The notes beneath the pieces were generated by a model. The model saw only the letters and a list, made by a program, of their open reading frames with translations. It did not search any database and was not told where the DNA came from. Below are positions 24,401 to 37,000 of a stretch of 64,000 bases of DNA, piece after piece. Source of the DNA: Edaphochlamys debaryana (Eukaryota > Chlorophyta > Chlorophyceae > Chlamydomonadales); NCBI GenBank assembly GCA_016858145.1, contig JAEHOE010000009.1, forward strand, positions 1,364,001 through 1,428,000. Reading direction: 5' to 3'. The number at the start of each line of letters is the position of its first letter. Position 1 is the stretch's first letter. The position numbers and the translations under genes were made by a program.

Positions 24401-27400
24401 CCCCGGCGGCGCGGTTGTGGGCACGGCGCGGGTGGGGGTGCGCAGGGGAGGTTCCGCAGCGGCAGCGGCAGCGGCGGGCGCAGGCGCGGCGGGAGGCCAG
24501 CGTGGGCTGGGGACACGGCCGGGGGCGGCGTCGGGCGCTGGACCGCAGGATGGCCTCATCCGGGTTCTCCCCAGCGATGCCGCCGCGGTTGCGGTGGGCC
24601 TGGCCGAGCCGCGTCCCCATAGCCGCTTCGCTGCCGCCGCCCCCGCCGCCGCCGCCCCGGCAAAAGCCGGGCCGCGGGCGGATGCTGACGTGGACAGCGA
24701 CGGCGTCGGCGCTGACAGCAGCGGACCTTCAGGGGAGCTGTCCGGTGAGGAGCCTTCGCGGCGCTCTGGCGACGATAGCGGGGCTGGGGCCGAGCGTGCT
24801 GACGGATGTGCCGACGGGGCCGCCGCCGCCACCGCGGCGGCGGCAGCTGCCGACGGCGGCGCCGCCGCCGTGCAGCGCTGCCGCCAGGGTGCCAGGCAGC
24901 GGCGGCTGCCGCACTGGCTCCGGGGTGACTCGGTGGTCCGTGACCTCGACCCCAGGCCCCCGCCAGCAACGGACCCAGCGACTGGGGAGCCGCTCCCGGC
25001 CCTGGACCCAGGGGCCGTGAAGTGCGCGGCCTGCCGCCAGCCGTACGGGGAGAAGCTGTGGTGCACGTCAGGCCCGAACGGGTTTTGGACGGTGACCCGG
25101 CAGTGGTTTTGTGGCAGCTGCTGCACGCGCAACCAGAGGTCCGAGTACGGGTTTTATGGGCCGCCCGGCACGACCTCGCTGGAGGAAGCTGGCGGACGCG
25201 TGTGCGTAGGTGAGCTGCCGTACTGTACGGCACATACGGTTCGCGCGTGGCGCTGCGGGACGTGGCTTGTCGTGCGTGCGGGGTGCGGCGTTGGGCTCCT
25301 CTGCCCTCGAGACCCTGCCGGCTGCAGGGCCCTCCGCCGTCCCCACCGTTGCCATGCCATTTATACCGGCTCCGCATTGCTGTTCCGCCCTTTCTCAGTA
25401 CTTGACAACTTGAAGGCTGACTCCCCTCCACGCTGCCCGACCACCCCCCCTAAACCCTAAAAAGAGTGCTGCAGTCGCGAGAGGAAGCACTGGGCCCCCC
25501 ATCCCGACCGGCTGGGGGAATATTTGTGTGGCGGATGCGGACTCAGGGCGAGGCGCAAGCGGCAGCAAGAGGGCCCCACCGTGGCCCCGACCGACCGCCC
25601 CACCAAGCGGGCCACCCCCACCGGCCCCGCCACTGTCCCCGTCGCCGCCACTGCGCCGGCCCGCCCCGCCGCCAAGGCCGCTGTTCGCATCGCCGCTCCC
25701 CCGATCACGCTGGGACCGGGATATAACGTCCACCGGGGCCCTCACCTGCCGCCGCCGGCAGCGGTAGCGGCAGCGGCGCCGGGCCAACGCCTGGCGCTTC
25801 GGGCCGGCGGCGGCGGCGTCAGAAGCGGAACCGCCGCGGGCGAGGCGCAGGAGCAGCCGCCGCAGCAACGGCAGCGCAGCTGCTATCACTGCGGCGGGTC
25901 GGAGCCTGTGGGCGGCTGGCGGCGGCACCACACGCGGCCCCAGCAGGTCGTGTGCGGCCGCTGCAGCTCCGCGCGACCGGGCGCCGCCGCCAGGCTGGCC
26001 CGCGGCGCTGGGGTTGCGGCTGGGCCTGGGCCTGACCCTGGGCCCGCGCCGCTTCGGCGGCCTGCGGCCTACCTCCAGGCCCAGGCCCAGGCCCAGGACC
26101 AAGGTCTGGCGGCGCCGGCTTCGCAGGAGCAGCGGCCGCGTTCGGCTCTGGCGCGGAGGCGGCTGGCGGCGCAGAAGCGGCGGCCGGCGGGGCGGGCTGG
26201 GCTGCCGAAGCCCGCTGGTCGGCGGCGCGTCGAGGCGGAGGCCGGCCCTGACGCTAACGGCGAGGATGTGGAGATGGGTGAGGGGGTGGCGGAAGAGGCG
26301 GAGGTGGAGGAGGCGGAGGGTCCAGGGGATGAGGCCGACGCCGCTGCTGAGGCCGATGCTGAGGAGGCCCCAGCCCGGGTCCCCGGCCGGCGAAAGCGCC
26401 ACGGCGGGCGCAGGGCCCGCTGGACCAGGCCCAGGTCCAGGCCCAAGGCGGGCCCGCCCAAGGCCCAGGGGCCCTCGGCTGCCGTGGAGTCAGCGCAAGC
26501 GTCGGAGGCGGGGCCGTGGAGCTCTGTGGGCGAGGCCCTGCCTCAGACAGAGTCCGGGGCTGAGACTGGGCCTGGAGTCGGGACCGACGGCGAGGATTCA
26601 GCCCCGGGGGCTGAGTCGCCGTCCGCAGCGGCAGCGGGGTCTGGGCAAGCCACGGCGGCGGGAGGAGAGGCGGAGGCCGAGGAGGATGCGGCGGAGGCCA
26701 AACCGCATCCCCGGCCCTGCCGCTTCGACCGAATCGAGGACCTGCCTGACGGCTTCATTCCGAGGCGCGTACAGCCTTGGCCCAGGTCCTGGCTTCGGCA
26801 GCAGGGCGGGGCGGAGCCGGAGGGAGGCGTGGAGGTGGAGCAGCCCGTGAGCCGTCCACCGGCAGGCCCAGCCCACGCCCAGGCGCAGGCCCAGGCCCGG
26901 GCCCAGGCCCAGGCCCAGGCTCAGGCCCAGGCCCAGGCGCAGGAGGAGGCTGGCCCGGAGGAGGAGGGGGTGGAGGAGGAGGCGGGAGAGTCAGAGCGCG
27001 CGCGAGGCAAGCTGGAGCCGCGGAGCCGCAAGCCGCAGCGGCGGCTGCCTCGGCCGCAGCCGAGTGCGGCCGCGATGGCAGCCTTCCCGGCACCAACAAC
27101 CACCAAGCCGCCCGCTCGCGGCCGCGGCCGTCCTCCCCGCCAGGCACCCAGCCAGCCGCCAGCTCCAGCAGTCCCTCCATCGCCCACGAAGGCCGGTGCG
27201 AAGGCGGCGGACCGCAAGCGTCGCGCACCCGACCTATGTCCGCCGCCCGCGGCTGCGGCGGCAGCGGCGAAGCTTCCGGCGGAGCCAGCCGCCGCCGCCG
27301 AGTACGAGGTTTCCCCTGCGGAGGCCGCCAAGCGGCGGCGGCGGCAGGTCTCCGCCGCTGCCACCGTCAACGACGCCGCAGCGGCGGCTGCCACACCCGC

Positions 27401-29004
27401 GGACCTGCCGCCGCCACGGCGGCGTGGGGCCGCCGCGCCCAACGCGGCGGCGCCGAAGCCTGCTGGCGGCGGCGCGGCGGCGGCGGCCGGTGCAGACCAT
27501 GGCGACGGCGGCGGGGGCAAGTGCTGCTTCGAGTGTGGCTCTGCGCGCACTAGCGGCAGCGGTTGGAAGAAGCACCACCTGCTGGAAGGCAAGATCATCT
27601 GCAACAGGGTAAGGGCAAGGGTTGCGGCGTCTTAAGGGGCTGGCATGGGGACTGGGATGTTCGGAAGTGCACACAGTTGATGCTCGAGGGCTCTGCGGCG
27701 TACGGAGGGTGTATTGGTCGGTTTGCCGCCCAGGACACCAGTGCACACGCTGAAGCCTGTGTGGTTCGGGCCTCATCACGCGCACCGCTCCTGGTTGCCA
27801 CAGCCGCTACAGCAGCGTAGTGCTCTCGCCTCTCGCCTCGATCGTCTAATCTGCTGCTGACTGCCTTGCCTGGCTGCTTTCTTCCCGTGTTGCGCCACAG
27901 TGCCACAGCCGCTTCTACTACACCGGCTCCTACGAGCTCGGAGCCCCGCGCATTCGTGGGCCTGGCGTCAAGGCGAGCGCTGGCCCGGCCGCCAAGCCTG
28001 GCGCTCGCAAGCGGGCCCTCCGGCAGGCGGCATCGGACGCTGATCAGGAGGAGGAAGAGGAGGAGCAGCAGGAGGAGCAGGAGCACGAGGTGGAGGAGGC
28101 GAAGGGGCAGCAGAGCAGCGAGGGCGTGGAGGCGAGCAGTGGGTCGGCGGAGGAGAGCGAGGAGTCGGAGGACAACGATGAGGAGGAGGAGGGGGAGGCC
28201 GCACAGAGCGAGGAGCCGCCAACGAGTGAGGATCTTGCAGACCAGCAGCCGCCGCCGCAGCCGGCACAGGAGGCGCAGGCGAGCAAGGAGGAACAGGAGA
28301 GCGAGCTTGAACTGGAGCTGAAGTCTGAGGAAGACAAGCAGCCGCAGGAGGAGGAGGAGGAGGAGGAAGAGGGAGGGGAACAGGTCCAAGAGGAGGAGGA
28401 GGAGCAAGCGAGCCAACCTGTTGCAGCAGGCAGCAAGGGTGAGCAGGAGCAGGAGGATACGGAAGGGGAGAGCGCGGGGGGCAGCGAGGGCGAGGACGGG
28501 GAGAGCACGGAGGGGGAGCCGCTGAGCGCCAGCAGCGCCAGCAGCGGCAGCACCGCGTACGAGAGTGCAGAGGAGGGCAGCGGCGCCGCCGGGGCGGGCG
28601 CGGTGCAGGGGCAGCAGCAGGCGGGGCAGCAGGGGCCGGGCGGGGCCGCAGGGGGCCCAGGGGTGGCGGGGCGCACTCGATCGGCGCTGGCGCGGGCCCG
28701 CCCCGCTTCCGAGCAGGGCGAGCAAGACGCGGATGGGGGGGAGGGCGACGAGGAGGAGAGCGAGGGCGACGAAGCGGAATCGGATGAGGCAGCGGATGAG
28801 GGCGCGGTCGGCACCGCTCGCAAGCGCTCCAGGCGCATGGTCTCGGTGGTGGGGCGCAGGCGCACCAGCACGGTCCCCGTCCAGGCGCCGGTGCCGGCGG
28901 CTCCCGGGCGACGGCGGTCGGGCGGGAAGGTGGCGGATGAGCTGGCGGCGCTGCCGGACGGGTTCGTGCCGAAACGGTGGCAGCCGCTGCCCAGGGCGAA
29001 ATGA
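21477..29004 (+). CDS. ZfB: large Ala/Pro-rich protein with one type 1 and three GATA-like fingers
   Basis: Three exons, 21477-25209, 25465-27608 and 27901-29004, give about 2326 residues. The start is the first ATG in a frame whose upstream codons begin only with TTG. The first 1180 residues are Ala/Gly/Pro-rich with no recognised domain. The end of exon 1 holds a type 1 finger (CAAC...WFCGSCC.RNQ, GFYGPPGT) followed without an intron by TSLEEAGGRVC. Exon 2 completes the type 2 finger CVEC-x19-CGGC; its acceptor AAAAAG|AG is atypical but is the one that restores C-x2-C. Two further fingers follow: CYHC-x20-CGRC near 25.88 kb, and CFEC...CNRC, whose two halves are split by the last intron. 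Each is followed by a Glu/Asp-rich stretch and an LPDGF(I/V)P(R/K)R motif. Exon 3 is strongly acidic. ZfB lacks the C-terminal domain shared by ZfA and ZfC. Confidence 0.7.
26873..26945 (+). repeat. CAGGCC hexamer repeat in ZfB exon 2
   Basis: Near-perfect GCCCAG/CAGGCC units encode alternating Ala-Gln with an occasional Arg. Shorter runs of the same hexamer occur near 23450 and 26076-26100 in the same gene, suggesting repeated slippage-driven expansion. Confidence 0.8.
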
Positions 29005-30422
29005 ACGGGGCCAAACAGGGCTGCGAGGCGGGCGGCAGTGGCGGGCGCAGAATTTCTGTACGTCGTAGGATTGCAGTGTCCTAGCTGGGGTGCTGGGGTA
29101 AAGTGAGGCTTGCCTTCATGTACCGTACGTGCACGGCAAGCGTGCCTGGAGGGCTTACGTGGTGCCAGCATGATGGCATGATTATGAACTCGTACAGGGA
29201 TGGATGCCGCGTTTGGGGCATCCACCCCGCACCAGGGCATTTGAGAATGCTCTGCGGCAGGAGCTTTGGGGCAGTGAGAGGGGTGGGGTCCGGCAATAGA
29301 GCATGCATGCAGCGCGTTAGGCAGGAGGTGGAGGTTGTAGGGGTGCGGAACGGAGATGCTGATGCGGGCGGGGTCCGCGCTTGGTGCAAGTGTGGTGTGG
29401 CCGACGAGGGTTGGCATCTATGGAGGCTAATAAAAGTGAATACTGAAGCGTGGCCTTTCACCTCACAACTGTTGCTGTCGCTTAGAGTCTTCAAGGGCAT
29501 GGTGAGAGGTACCATCAGCGCGTGGGAAGCAAGCAGATGCGTGGCACGCATCGAGGCGCTGAGCCGGCCAGCTGGGCCCAAAGCTGAAGGACCTGTGCGA
29601 CGATGAGGAGGGAGCGCAGCGGAGGCCCGGGGATGGTGACGAAGGGATTATGATAGATAACGGGGCGTAAAGCCGCGGTCTTGACGTCGCATTTCGTTGG
29701 CCGACGCACAATGTGGGGAAGGGGGCTGGGCCGGTGGCGGCGGGGCTTGCGGGGTTTGGGGCGACACGCGCAGCACGCCGTGCGACGACTGAAGACATTC
29801 CCGGTCATGTGCAGTCAAATTTGCAAGTACACATGAGCTTGCACGACTCATAAGCACACAGCCCAGAGACCTGGCGGGCGGCCAACTCTGGCATGCGCGC
29901 TCGCGTTCTGGAGGATTTCCCACTCAACGAGCGGTGTCGGTAGCTTGAGCCTCGAGGAGCCAAGGTGCGAGATAGGTGTCACTGGGCGCTGTCCTTTCGC
30001 GTGGACAACTGCACATTGCCCTGGCTCTCCCGTCGCCTGTACTCGCTCTTGGGTGGCGGCTTCCCTGCTGACTGCAATGTGGACTTAACGAGTAACGACG
30101 AACCTCGCCTCGAGAGCTCAAGGGCTGGGGCCAAAGCGCGCCCAACGGACGAGTCTCGCGCGCGCGCACACTGCTGCTCATACAACAAGAAACACTACAG
30201 CCGCTAAGAGAAGAGGCGAGATTGCTCTGCCCCGTGCCGGACGGTCCCGTCTTGTCCGTCTGGCCGAGGACCAGTGTTTACTCCATCGATGCCCCCAACC
30301 ATCCCCGACAGCAGGGCTACTCCGCTCACCCTCATCCCATCCTCTCTTCCCTTCCGCCGCCAGGACTCCGGTGCTTAAAGGGGAAGCGGCGAGGCGCCTG
30401 CGGCGCAGGCCGCGGTTGATGC
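29005..30422. other. Intergenic: ZfB 3'UTR and ZfC upstream region
   Basis: No gene recognised. There is an in-frame TGA six bases before the ZfC ATG, and no TGTAA signal was found for ZfB. A segment around 30085-30160 has weak tRNA-like character on the - strand. Confidence 0.45.
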
Positions 30423-30985
30423 ATGGCGGATGCCGCCGGCCCTGTCGGGGGCGGTGGCGCACTACCGCTACCACTGCCGCCGCCCCTCCACGTCCCCGTC
30501 CCACCGCATCCCTTCCCCTCCGCGCCGCCCGCTGACGAGGACGGCGACTGGTGGCACGGCTCGCAGCCCCAGCCCCTGGGGAGCGGCGGCGACCTAGGTC
30601 CGATTCCGAATCCGGATCTGGACACCTTTCCGAAGCGGGATCGTGGAGCTCGCTCTGCCACGGGCCCGGCGGCAGGCTCGAGAGGGCACGCTGACCACTC
30701 GCTGCCGGTCCGGGATCCAGATCCAGCCCAGCCGCTGGATCTGGAGGGGGCCGGACATCTGGACCCGCCGGATCTGGTGCTCCAGCTGGACGAGGGCGAG
30801 GCAGGGGACGAGGGGGAGGGAACCGGGGAAGGAGGGGGGCAGCGTCCCAAGGAGGGTGCGGGGCCCGGCCTCGCTGAGGTGGTGGAGCTTGTGTCAAGGG
30901 AGGAGGGCGCTGGCGACGGCCCCGCGCGTGCGCCTGAGCTCACACTGGAGCGGGAGCCGGGACCGCTGCGGGCACCCTCCCTCCC

Positions 30986-31022
<37 letters not shown>

Positions 31023-34000
31023 CCGGAGCCTGAGCAGGCACCTCCCCTCCCGCAGCAGCAGCAGCAGCAGCAAGAGCAGGAGCCGGAGCGGCTGCTGCCA
31101 CGTCAGCAGCAGGCGGCCTCAGCGGCGGCCCTCGAGCGCGGCGCGGAGCAGGAGCCAGACGGGGACGACGCAGAGGCGGGCGTTGCAGCCAGCGCTCCGG
31201 CCCAGGGCGGCACCGGCACCGCCGCTGGCGAGGCGCCGGCGGCGCAGCGGCGGGGGTCCAGCACCGGCGGAAGCCCGGGGGACGAGAGGGCCCGGGGTTC
31301 AGGGGCAGGGGCGGGAGCGGATGGGGCGCAGCGGCAGGCAGGGGAGGCGGAGGGCTGTGGGGAGGGCGGCCCGCCAGCCAAGCGCCGCCGCCTGAGCGCC
31401 GAACCCTCGTCCACGCCCCGCGGGCGTGAGGGCGGGGGCGGTGCGGCTCCCGGCACGGTTGCCATGGCCACCACACCGGCACCGTCTGCAACCGCCGCAA
31501 CCGTCGCAACCGCCGCAACCGTCGCAGGGTTGACGGCGGCGGTGGCAGCGGCCGGGGCCGGGGAGGCGGGGCCTGGCCCCAGTGGTGGGGGGCCCGGCGC
31601 AACAGCGGCGACCTTCGGGCCGGGTCTGGATCCGGCGACGCTGCGATGCCGATCCTGCGATACGCTGTACGGCGAGCGGGCGGCCGTTGGTGGATTCTGG
31701 ATCCAGCGCCCCGTCCGCGGCTGGGTGTGCCACAACTGCTGTCTGCGCAACCAAGCGCAGCACGGCTTCTATGGGGGCCCGCCCGGTACCAAGTAAGCAG
31801 GGGATCTTGCCCTCGGGGGCTCAACCAAGCGTGCCCTCACGCCGGCAAAGTGAGACTGGCGCAGCGGTCAGCATTTCGGACGGCGGACCGCTTGGCAATG
31901 CATGCTCGAACAGGCATAGCCATCTGGAGCCCTGAGTCTTGCCCCTCTCCGTGTCTGCTCACCCCAGGTCCCTGGAGCAAGTGGGCGGTCGCGAGTGCGA
32001 GGGTGCGTTGGGGCCTTGCATGCAGCCGGCCTTAGTCATAAGCAGGGGGTGGGGGTGAGCATGGCCCTACGGCGCCCCGCATTTAGGACAGCAGTCGGGG
32101 CACCTGCTCAGCCTTCCCGATGTGACTCACAACATCAGCCTCGACGGTACTCCCTGCTGAGCTCACAAAAGCAATGCACAGGCGGCCTGACCGCTGTCAG
32201 GGAAGCCTGTTCGTGGCTTCCGTGGCTTCCGAGCTCATACAACTAATAGGCGCACGTGCAGCCTCCATCACAGCATCCCATTACATGCGCAGCCAAGCTA
32301 GCGCGAGCCCCTCTAAAGCCAGCGCCCATTGCCCGCCACCGCCACCCCCCACCTGCCCCAGTGTGCGGCGCCACCCACACATCCCGCTGGGAGCGACACA
32401 AGGAGGTACTGGGCGCCATGGCCTGTACGTACTGCCACCGGCGGTACAAGGAGTACGGGTGGTACAAACCGCGTGAAGTGCAGAACGGCCCGGCCCGTAC
32501 GGCCCGTCCGAAGCCCCAGGCCACCGCCCCTGCCGCCGCCGCCGACGGCGGCGGCGGTACGGCGGCGGCGACCAATAACAAGGGCGCGGCGGCGGCGGCG
32601 GGGACGGATACGGACGGTACGGGCGTGTCAGACAGCGATGGCGGCGCCCGGGCCCGACCGACGAGGCGCTCGGCCGCTCTCAGGCCCCGGGGGTTCAGGC
32701 CCTCGGCGAAAGCGGACGCGTCGGAAAGCGAGGAGGAGCTGGATGACGAGTCGGAGGATGGAGAGGAGTCCGAGGAGGACGAAGCGTCGGAGGAGGACGA
32801 GGAGTCGGAGGAGTCGGAGGAGGAGGAGGCCTCTGCTTCAGGGGAAGACGGTGAGGGCGAGAGCGAGGGCGGGCCGGCGCCGCGGCGGGCCACAGCGCGT
32901 GGCGGCAAGGCGGCGGCGGGGGCGGGGGCGGGGGCCGGGGCAGCGGGCGTCCCGCCCCCAGCCCTGGACTCGGCTCAAGGCCACTGCTCGTACTTCAAGT
33001 GCGTCTCATGCAACAACACGTACCAGCCCTTGCCTGGGGTGAGTCGGGCAGGGGCCAAAGCGAAGCGAAGAACTGTGCTCCCCGCCCTAGCTTAAGCTTT
33101 AGCTTTGGGGAGGCGAGCCTTCCGAGCCGCATGTGCTGTGCTGACCTTGTATGAAAAGCGAAGTACTAAAGCGAATCCAAAGCATCAGCAGGAGCAAGAC
33201 CCCGGCTGAAAAGGGCGCACGTGTTGTGTTGCGGACCTCGCTTGCCGACGGTGCTAGTGCGATGTTCCCGCGCCTGCGCCCCTCCACTCTGCCAAGCCCA
33301 GTCCCTTCTGCCATACATCCTTCCCCCTCCCCTTTATCTCTCCGCATGCTGACCTCGCGCGGCCCCCTCCCGCCCCCGTGCCTTTTGCCTCGACAGCGCG
33401 CCAATGGCTTCTTCGCACAGGTGGGGGCGTGGGGTGCAGGGGGATTTGGTAGGTGCTGCCAGGCATTCCTTAGCTGGCGTCAATTCTACCTTGCTTAGCT
33501 TATTTACGTAGCCCGCAACCAGCTTCGTCGAGAGTTGAGGGCGTGCCGTGTTCGCTGGGTAGCGCTGGCAGCTGCTGGCTAGCGCTGGGTGCTACTGCTG
33601 GGTGGTGTGGTGTGGGAGGGAGGTTGGGAGGGAGGGAGCGGCGGCCTCCTCTGCACTGGGAGCCAAAGCCCACGTGACGTGGGCCTGCATGTGACACGAC
33701 GCGTGCCACACACGTGCCATTCTGCCGTACCCTGGCATGTGTGACGTCACCACCACGTGTGCCTCAGCCGCTGCATGAGGGTTGGGAACACATTCGCTCC
33801 ACGGGTGGCTTCAAGACGCATCCCTGCCTCAGCTACTAGCCACGAATGCTGCTGCACCTTTGGTCCCGCAGGACCCCCACCGGCCGAGCGATAAGCCGGC
33901 ATGGAGCTGTGATCACTGCTGCCGCCGCAACCTGTCCGGTCCGGGAAAGTTCTACGGCCCACTCGGTGAGCCCTGTGACGCACAAGTAACGGTGTGGAGG

Positions 34001-37000
34001 TGCGCTGTCCATACCGGTTGTGATATCTGGGGTGATGTGTTGTAAGAAGCAGGCACCGATGTCGTGGGGATGGGTGGGGTGTGGCGTGGTGCGGACAGCA
34101 GGAGGCATAGGGCCGCTTGGGACGAGCGTTGTGGGGCGGGGTGTGCGGGCGTCCGAGTGCTTTGAGATTTCAACCGCTGTCCGCTCCCGCCCGCAGGGAC
34201 GAGCAACCTCGAGGAGGCGGGCGGCCGTACATGCCACGAGTGCGGCGCCGTACAAACCCTGCGCTGGCGCCCCCACATCACCATCCCGGGGCGGTACGTG
34301 TGCGTCACGTGTCAGGGGAGGTACGACCGTACGGGAATGTACCGCCGCCAGGACCAGGCTGCTGGCGGTGGTGATGGCGGCGGCGGCGCGTCGGCCAAGG
34401 CGGCGGCGGCGGCGGCGCAAGTGGCAGCCGCGCCGCGCGCCGCCTCGCCAGAGGGGAGGCCCCTAGCAAGAGCCGGGGACAAGGGCGGGGGTGGTGAGCA
34501 GCGGCGTGGCAAGCGGCGCACATCAGCGGCGGAGGCAGAGGCGGCGGAAAGGGGCGACAAGGGGGACGAAGAGGGGGCGGAGGAGGCGGGGGAGCACGAG
34601 GCGGAGGATGCCGAGGCGGAGGCGGGCGCCGGGGCAGCTCCGCTGTGCGTGTCATGCCGTACGCCGTACACGGCGCGCTACGCGTGTTCATCGGGATTCT
34701 TCCGTCCGCCGGAACCTGGATCCGGTGCGGCCTGCGGGGAGTTCACGTGTGACGCCTGCTGCCGTACGAACAAGTTACGGAATGACTTCTACGGACCCCT
34801 CGGCTCCAGGTACGGCACGTGATTGCTCGTACATGCCCGCCTGGCACGTGGGTGGGTGGCTGGGCTTCGACACGGGCGGTTCCATGTCCTTGATCTTCCC
34901 TCTTCCTCACACTGCCCAAACACCGGACCGGACAGGTCCCTAGCTGACGTGGGCGGGCGCACGTGCGGCAACTGCGGCACGATACACTCCTCCACGTGGC
35001 ACCTGCAGCAGGACGTCCTGGGGCAGTACCTGTGCCGTACATGTCATCACCAGAAGCGGCGGCGGTTACACGCCGGCGTGCCGCCGCCGGCTCACGGCGA
35101 CGGTGCCGCCGCCACCGCTGACGTCAGCGGCTCCGCAACGGCGGATGGCCCCGCCGTACAGGTCGCGGCCCGTGACGGCATCATGTACGGCATGCCGGAC
35201 CAGGACTTCGCCTGTACGGCATGCGGTGCGCCGTACACGCGGCCGAGCAAGGGGCAGCGAGAGGGCTTCTTCGTCCAGGTGGGATGCGGTGGCGGGGGAT
35301 GCGAGCGCGGTGCCGCGGTCCGCACCGTAGCATGCTCGTGCTCGGTCCGGCGCCAACGGCCCTTAACGCATGCTCGCTTGGCGATCAGGAACAGAGTGCT
35401 ATAAGGTCGCAACCAGGCAGACCAGGCGGCCCCGCGGTTACCGTAGCGTACCCATGCTCTGGACCAAGCGGAAGGAGTGCACGCAGCACCTCGACAGGGC
35501 CTCACCCCGGCAAACAGCCCCTTGCTGGCTCTGGCTGCTCGGGGCACGACCGTCAACCAAACCACCGTTGCCTGCCGCACCGCATCGATCCGTCGTACAT
35601 GGTCCCCAAGCGAGCGGGTTGTTTGTCCCTTCCGACCCTTCCCTGGGGTCTAGCGATCTCGATCCGGCCTCCGATCCGACCCACAACACGATGGTCGACC
35701 GATCGCATTGATCTGCCGTACCGCGTCTCCTGCGCCGTACAGGCTCCCGTACTGTCCTGGTGCTGCTCGGCCTGCTGCATGGAGAACGCCCGCGTGCGCG
35801 GCTTCTACGGGTGAGGAGGAGGGACACGGATACTGGTCCGAAGAGTACGGTCTGGTACCGTAGGAGGTGGAGCTAGTTGCTCAGCGCCGCCTGAGGACTC
35901 GCCCTGGTTCGCGCTGGCGACCCGCTGGCTGCCCTGAAGCGGTGGCTGACGAGGCAGGAGTACGGAGAGTACGGGTGCAGGATTACCGTACGGCGGCACG
36001 GGGATTCGTGAACCCGAAACAATCTGAATCCGGTCTTCCCGCCCTCCGTTCCTCGCTCCCGCCAGGCCAACCGGGACCTCTAGCCTGGCAGAGGCAGGCG
36101 GGAGGGCGTGCGTGAGTACTGGGCAGGGGCAGGGCAACACAAAGCAGACGCTGGCAGGAGGATTGCCCTGCATACGTGACTTGACGTCACTTCACGTGAC
36201 ATGACGTGCCTCGTACCGTACCTTTGACGCACAGGCTGCCTGCGGCACGACCCAGCCCAACGGCGATTGGCGGCACCACCGGGACCTCCTGGGTCGCTAT
36301 GCCTGCCAGCGCTGCAACACGTGGCGTGTACGATACGGCACGTACGACAGATCTGCCGTCACCGAGGCTCCTGGCGCTGCTGCTGCTGCGGCGGCTGCGG
36401 CGATCAAGATCGAGGCAGACGCCGTAGACGCAGCCGCTGACCCGGCGGCAACCACCCCCGCCGCCGCCGCCAGCCTCACCGCCGCCGCCGCTACCCCTGC
36501 CGCCGCTACCCCCAGTCCCGCCACCACAGCCGCCATTGGGCATGATGGTGAAGCGGCCCGGGCCACAGCGCACAGGGGGCCGATCGACGTTCCGTTGTCG
36601 AAGCGTGTGTGCTCCGAGTGTGGGTCCAGGGGCGCCGCGGCCGGGAGGTGGCGGCGGCACAAGGAGCGCGAGGGGGAGCTCACGTGCGAGTCTTGCTACA
36701 AAACGTGAGTCATGTACGACACCACGTCGTACGCCGTACGCTGTACGGCCAGGTTGCCAAACGTGCATGCATGCCCTCGTGCCCTCCACCTCTGCGCGTT
36801 GCCCCTTGCGTTCATAGAGTGGGTCGGGCCGCAAACTCGCCCACGCTTGCCCCCGCTCAGCCTTTCCCATACCGGTACTTGCCCCCCTCTACACCCCCGC
36901 TCCTTGCGCGCGACGAGGTACGGCAGATGGCGCTCGTACATCCGCCCTACCGGACCTCCGCCACGTGCCGGAACATCCGCTGCCGCCGCCGCCGCCGCCG

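Noticed and set aside
33500..33780. Several CACGTG/CACGTGA-like boxes as a promoter inside ZfC
   Set aside because: They lie in an intron and the reading phase continues across it; no start codon with a long frame follows.
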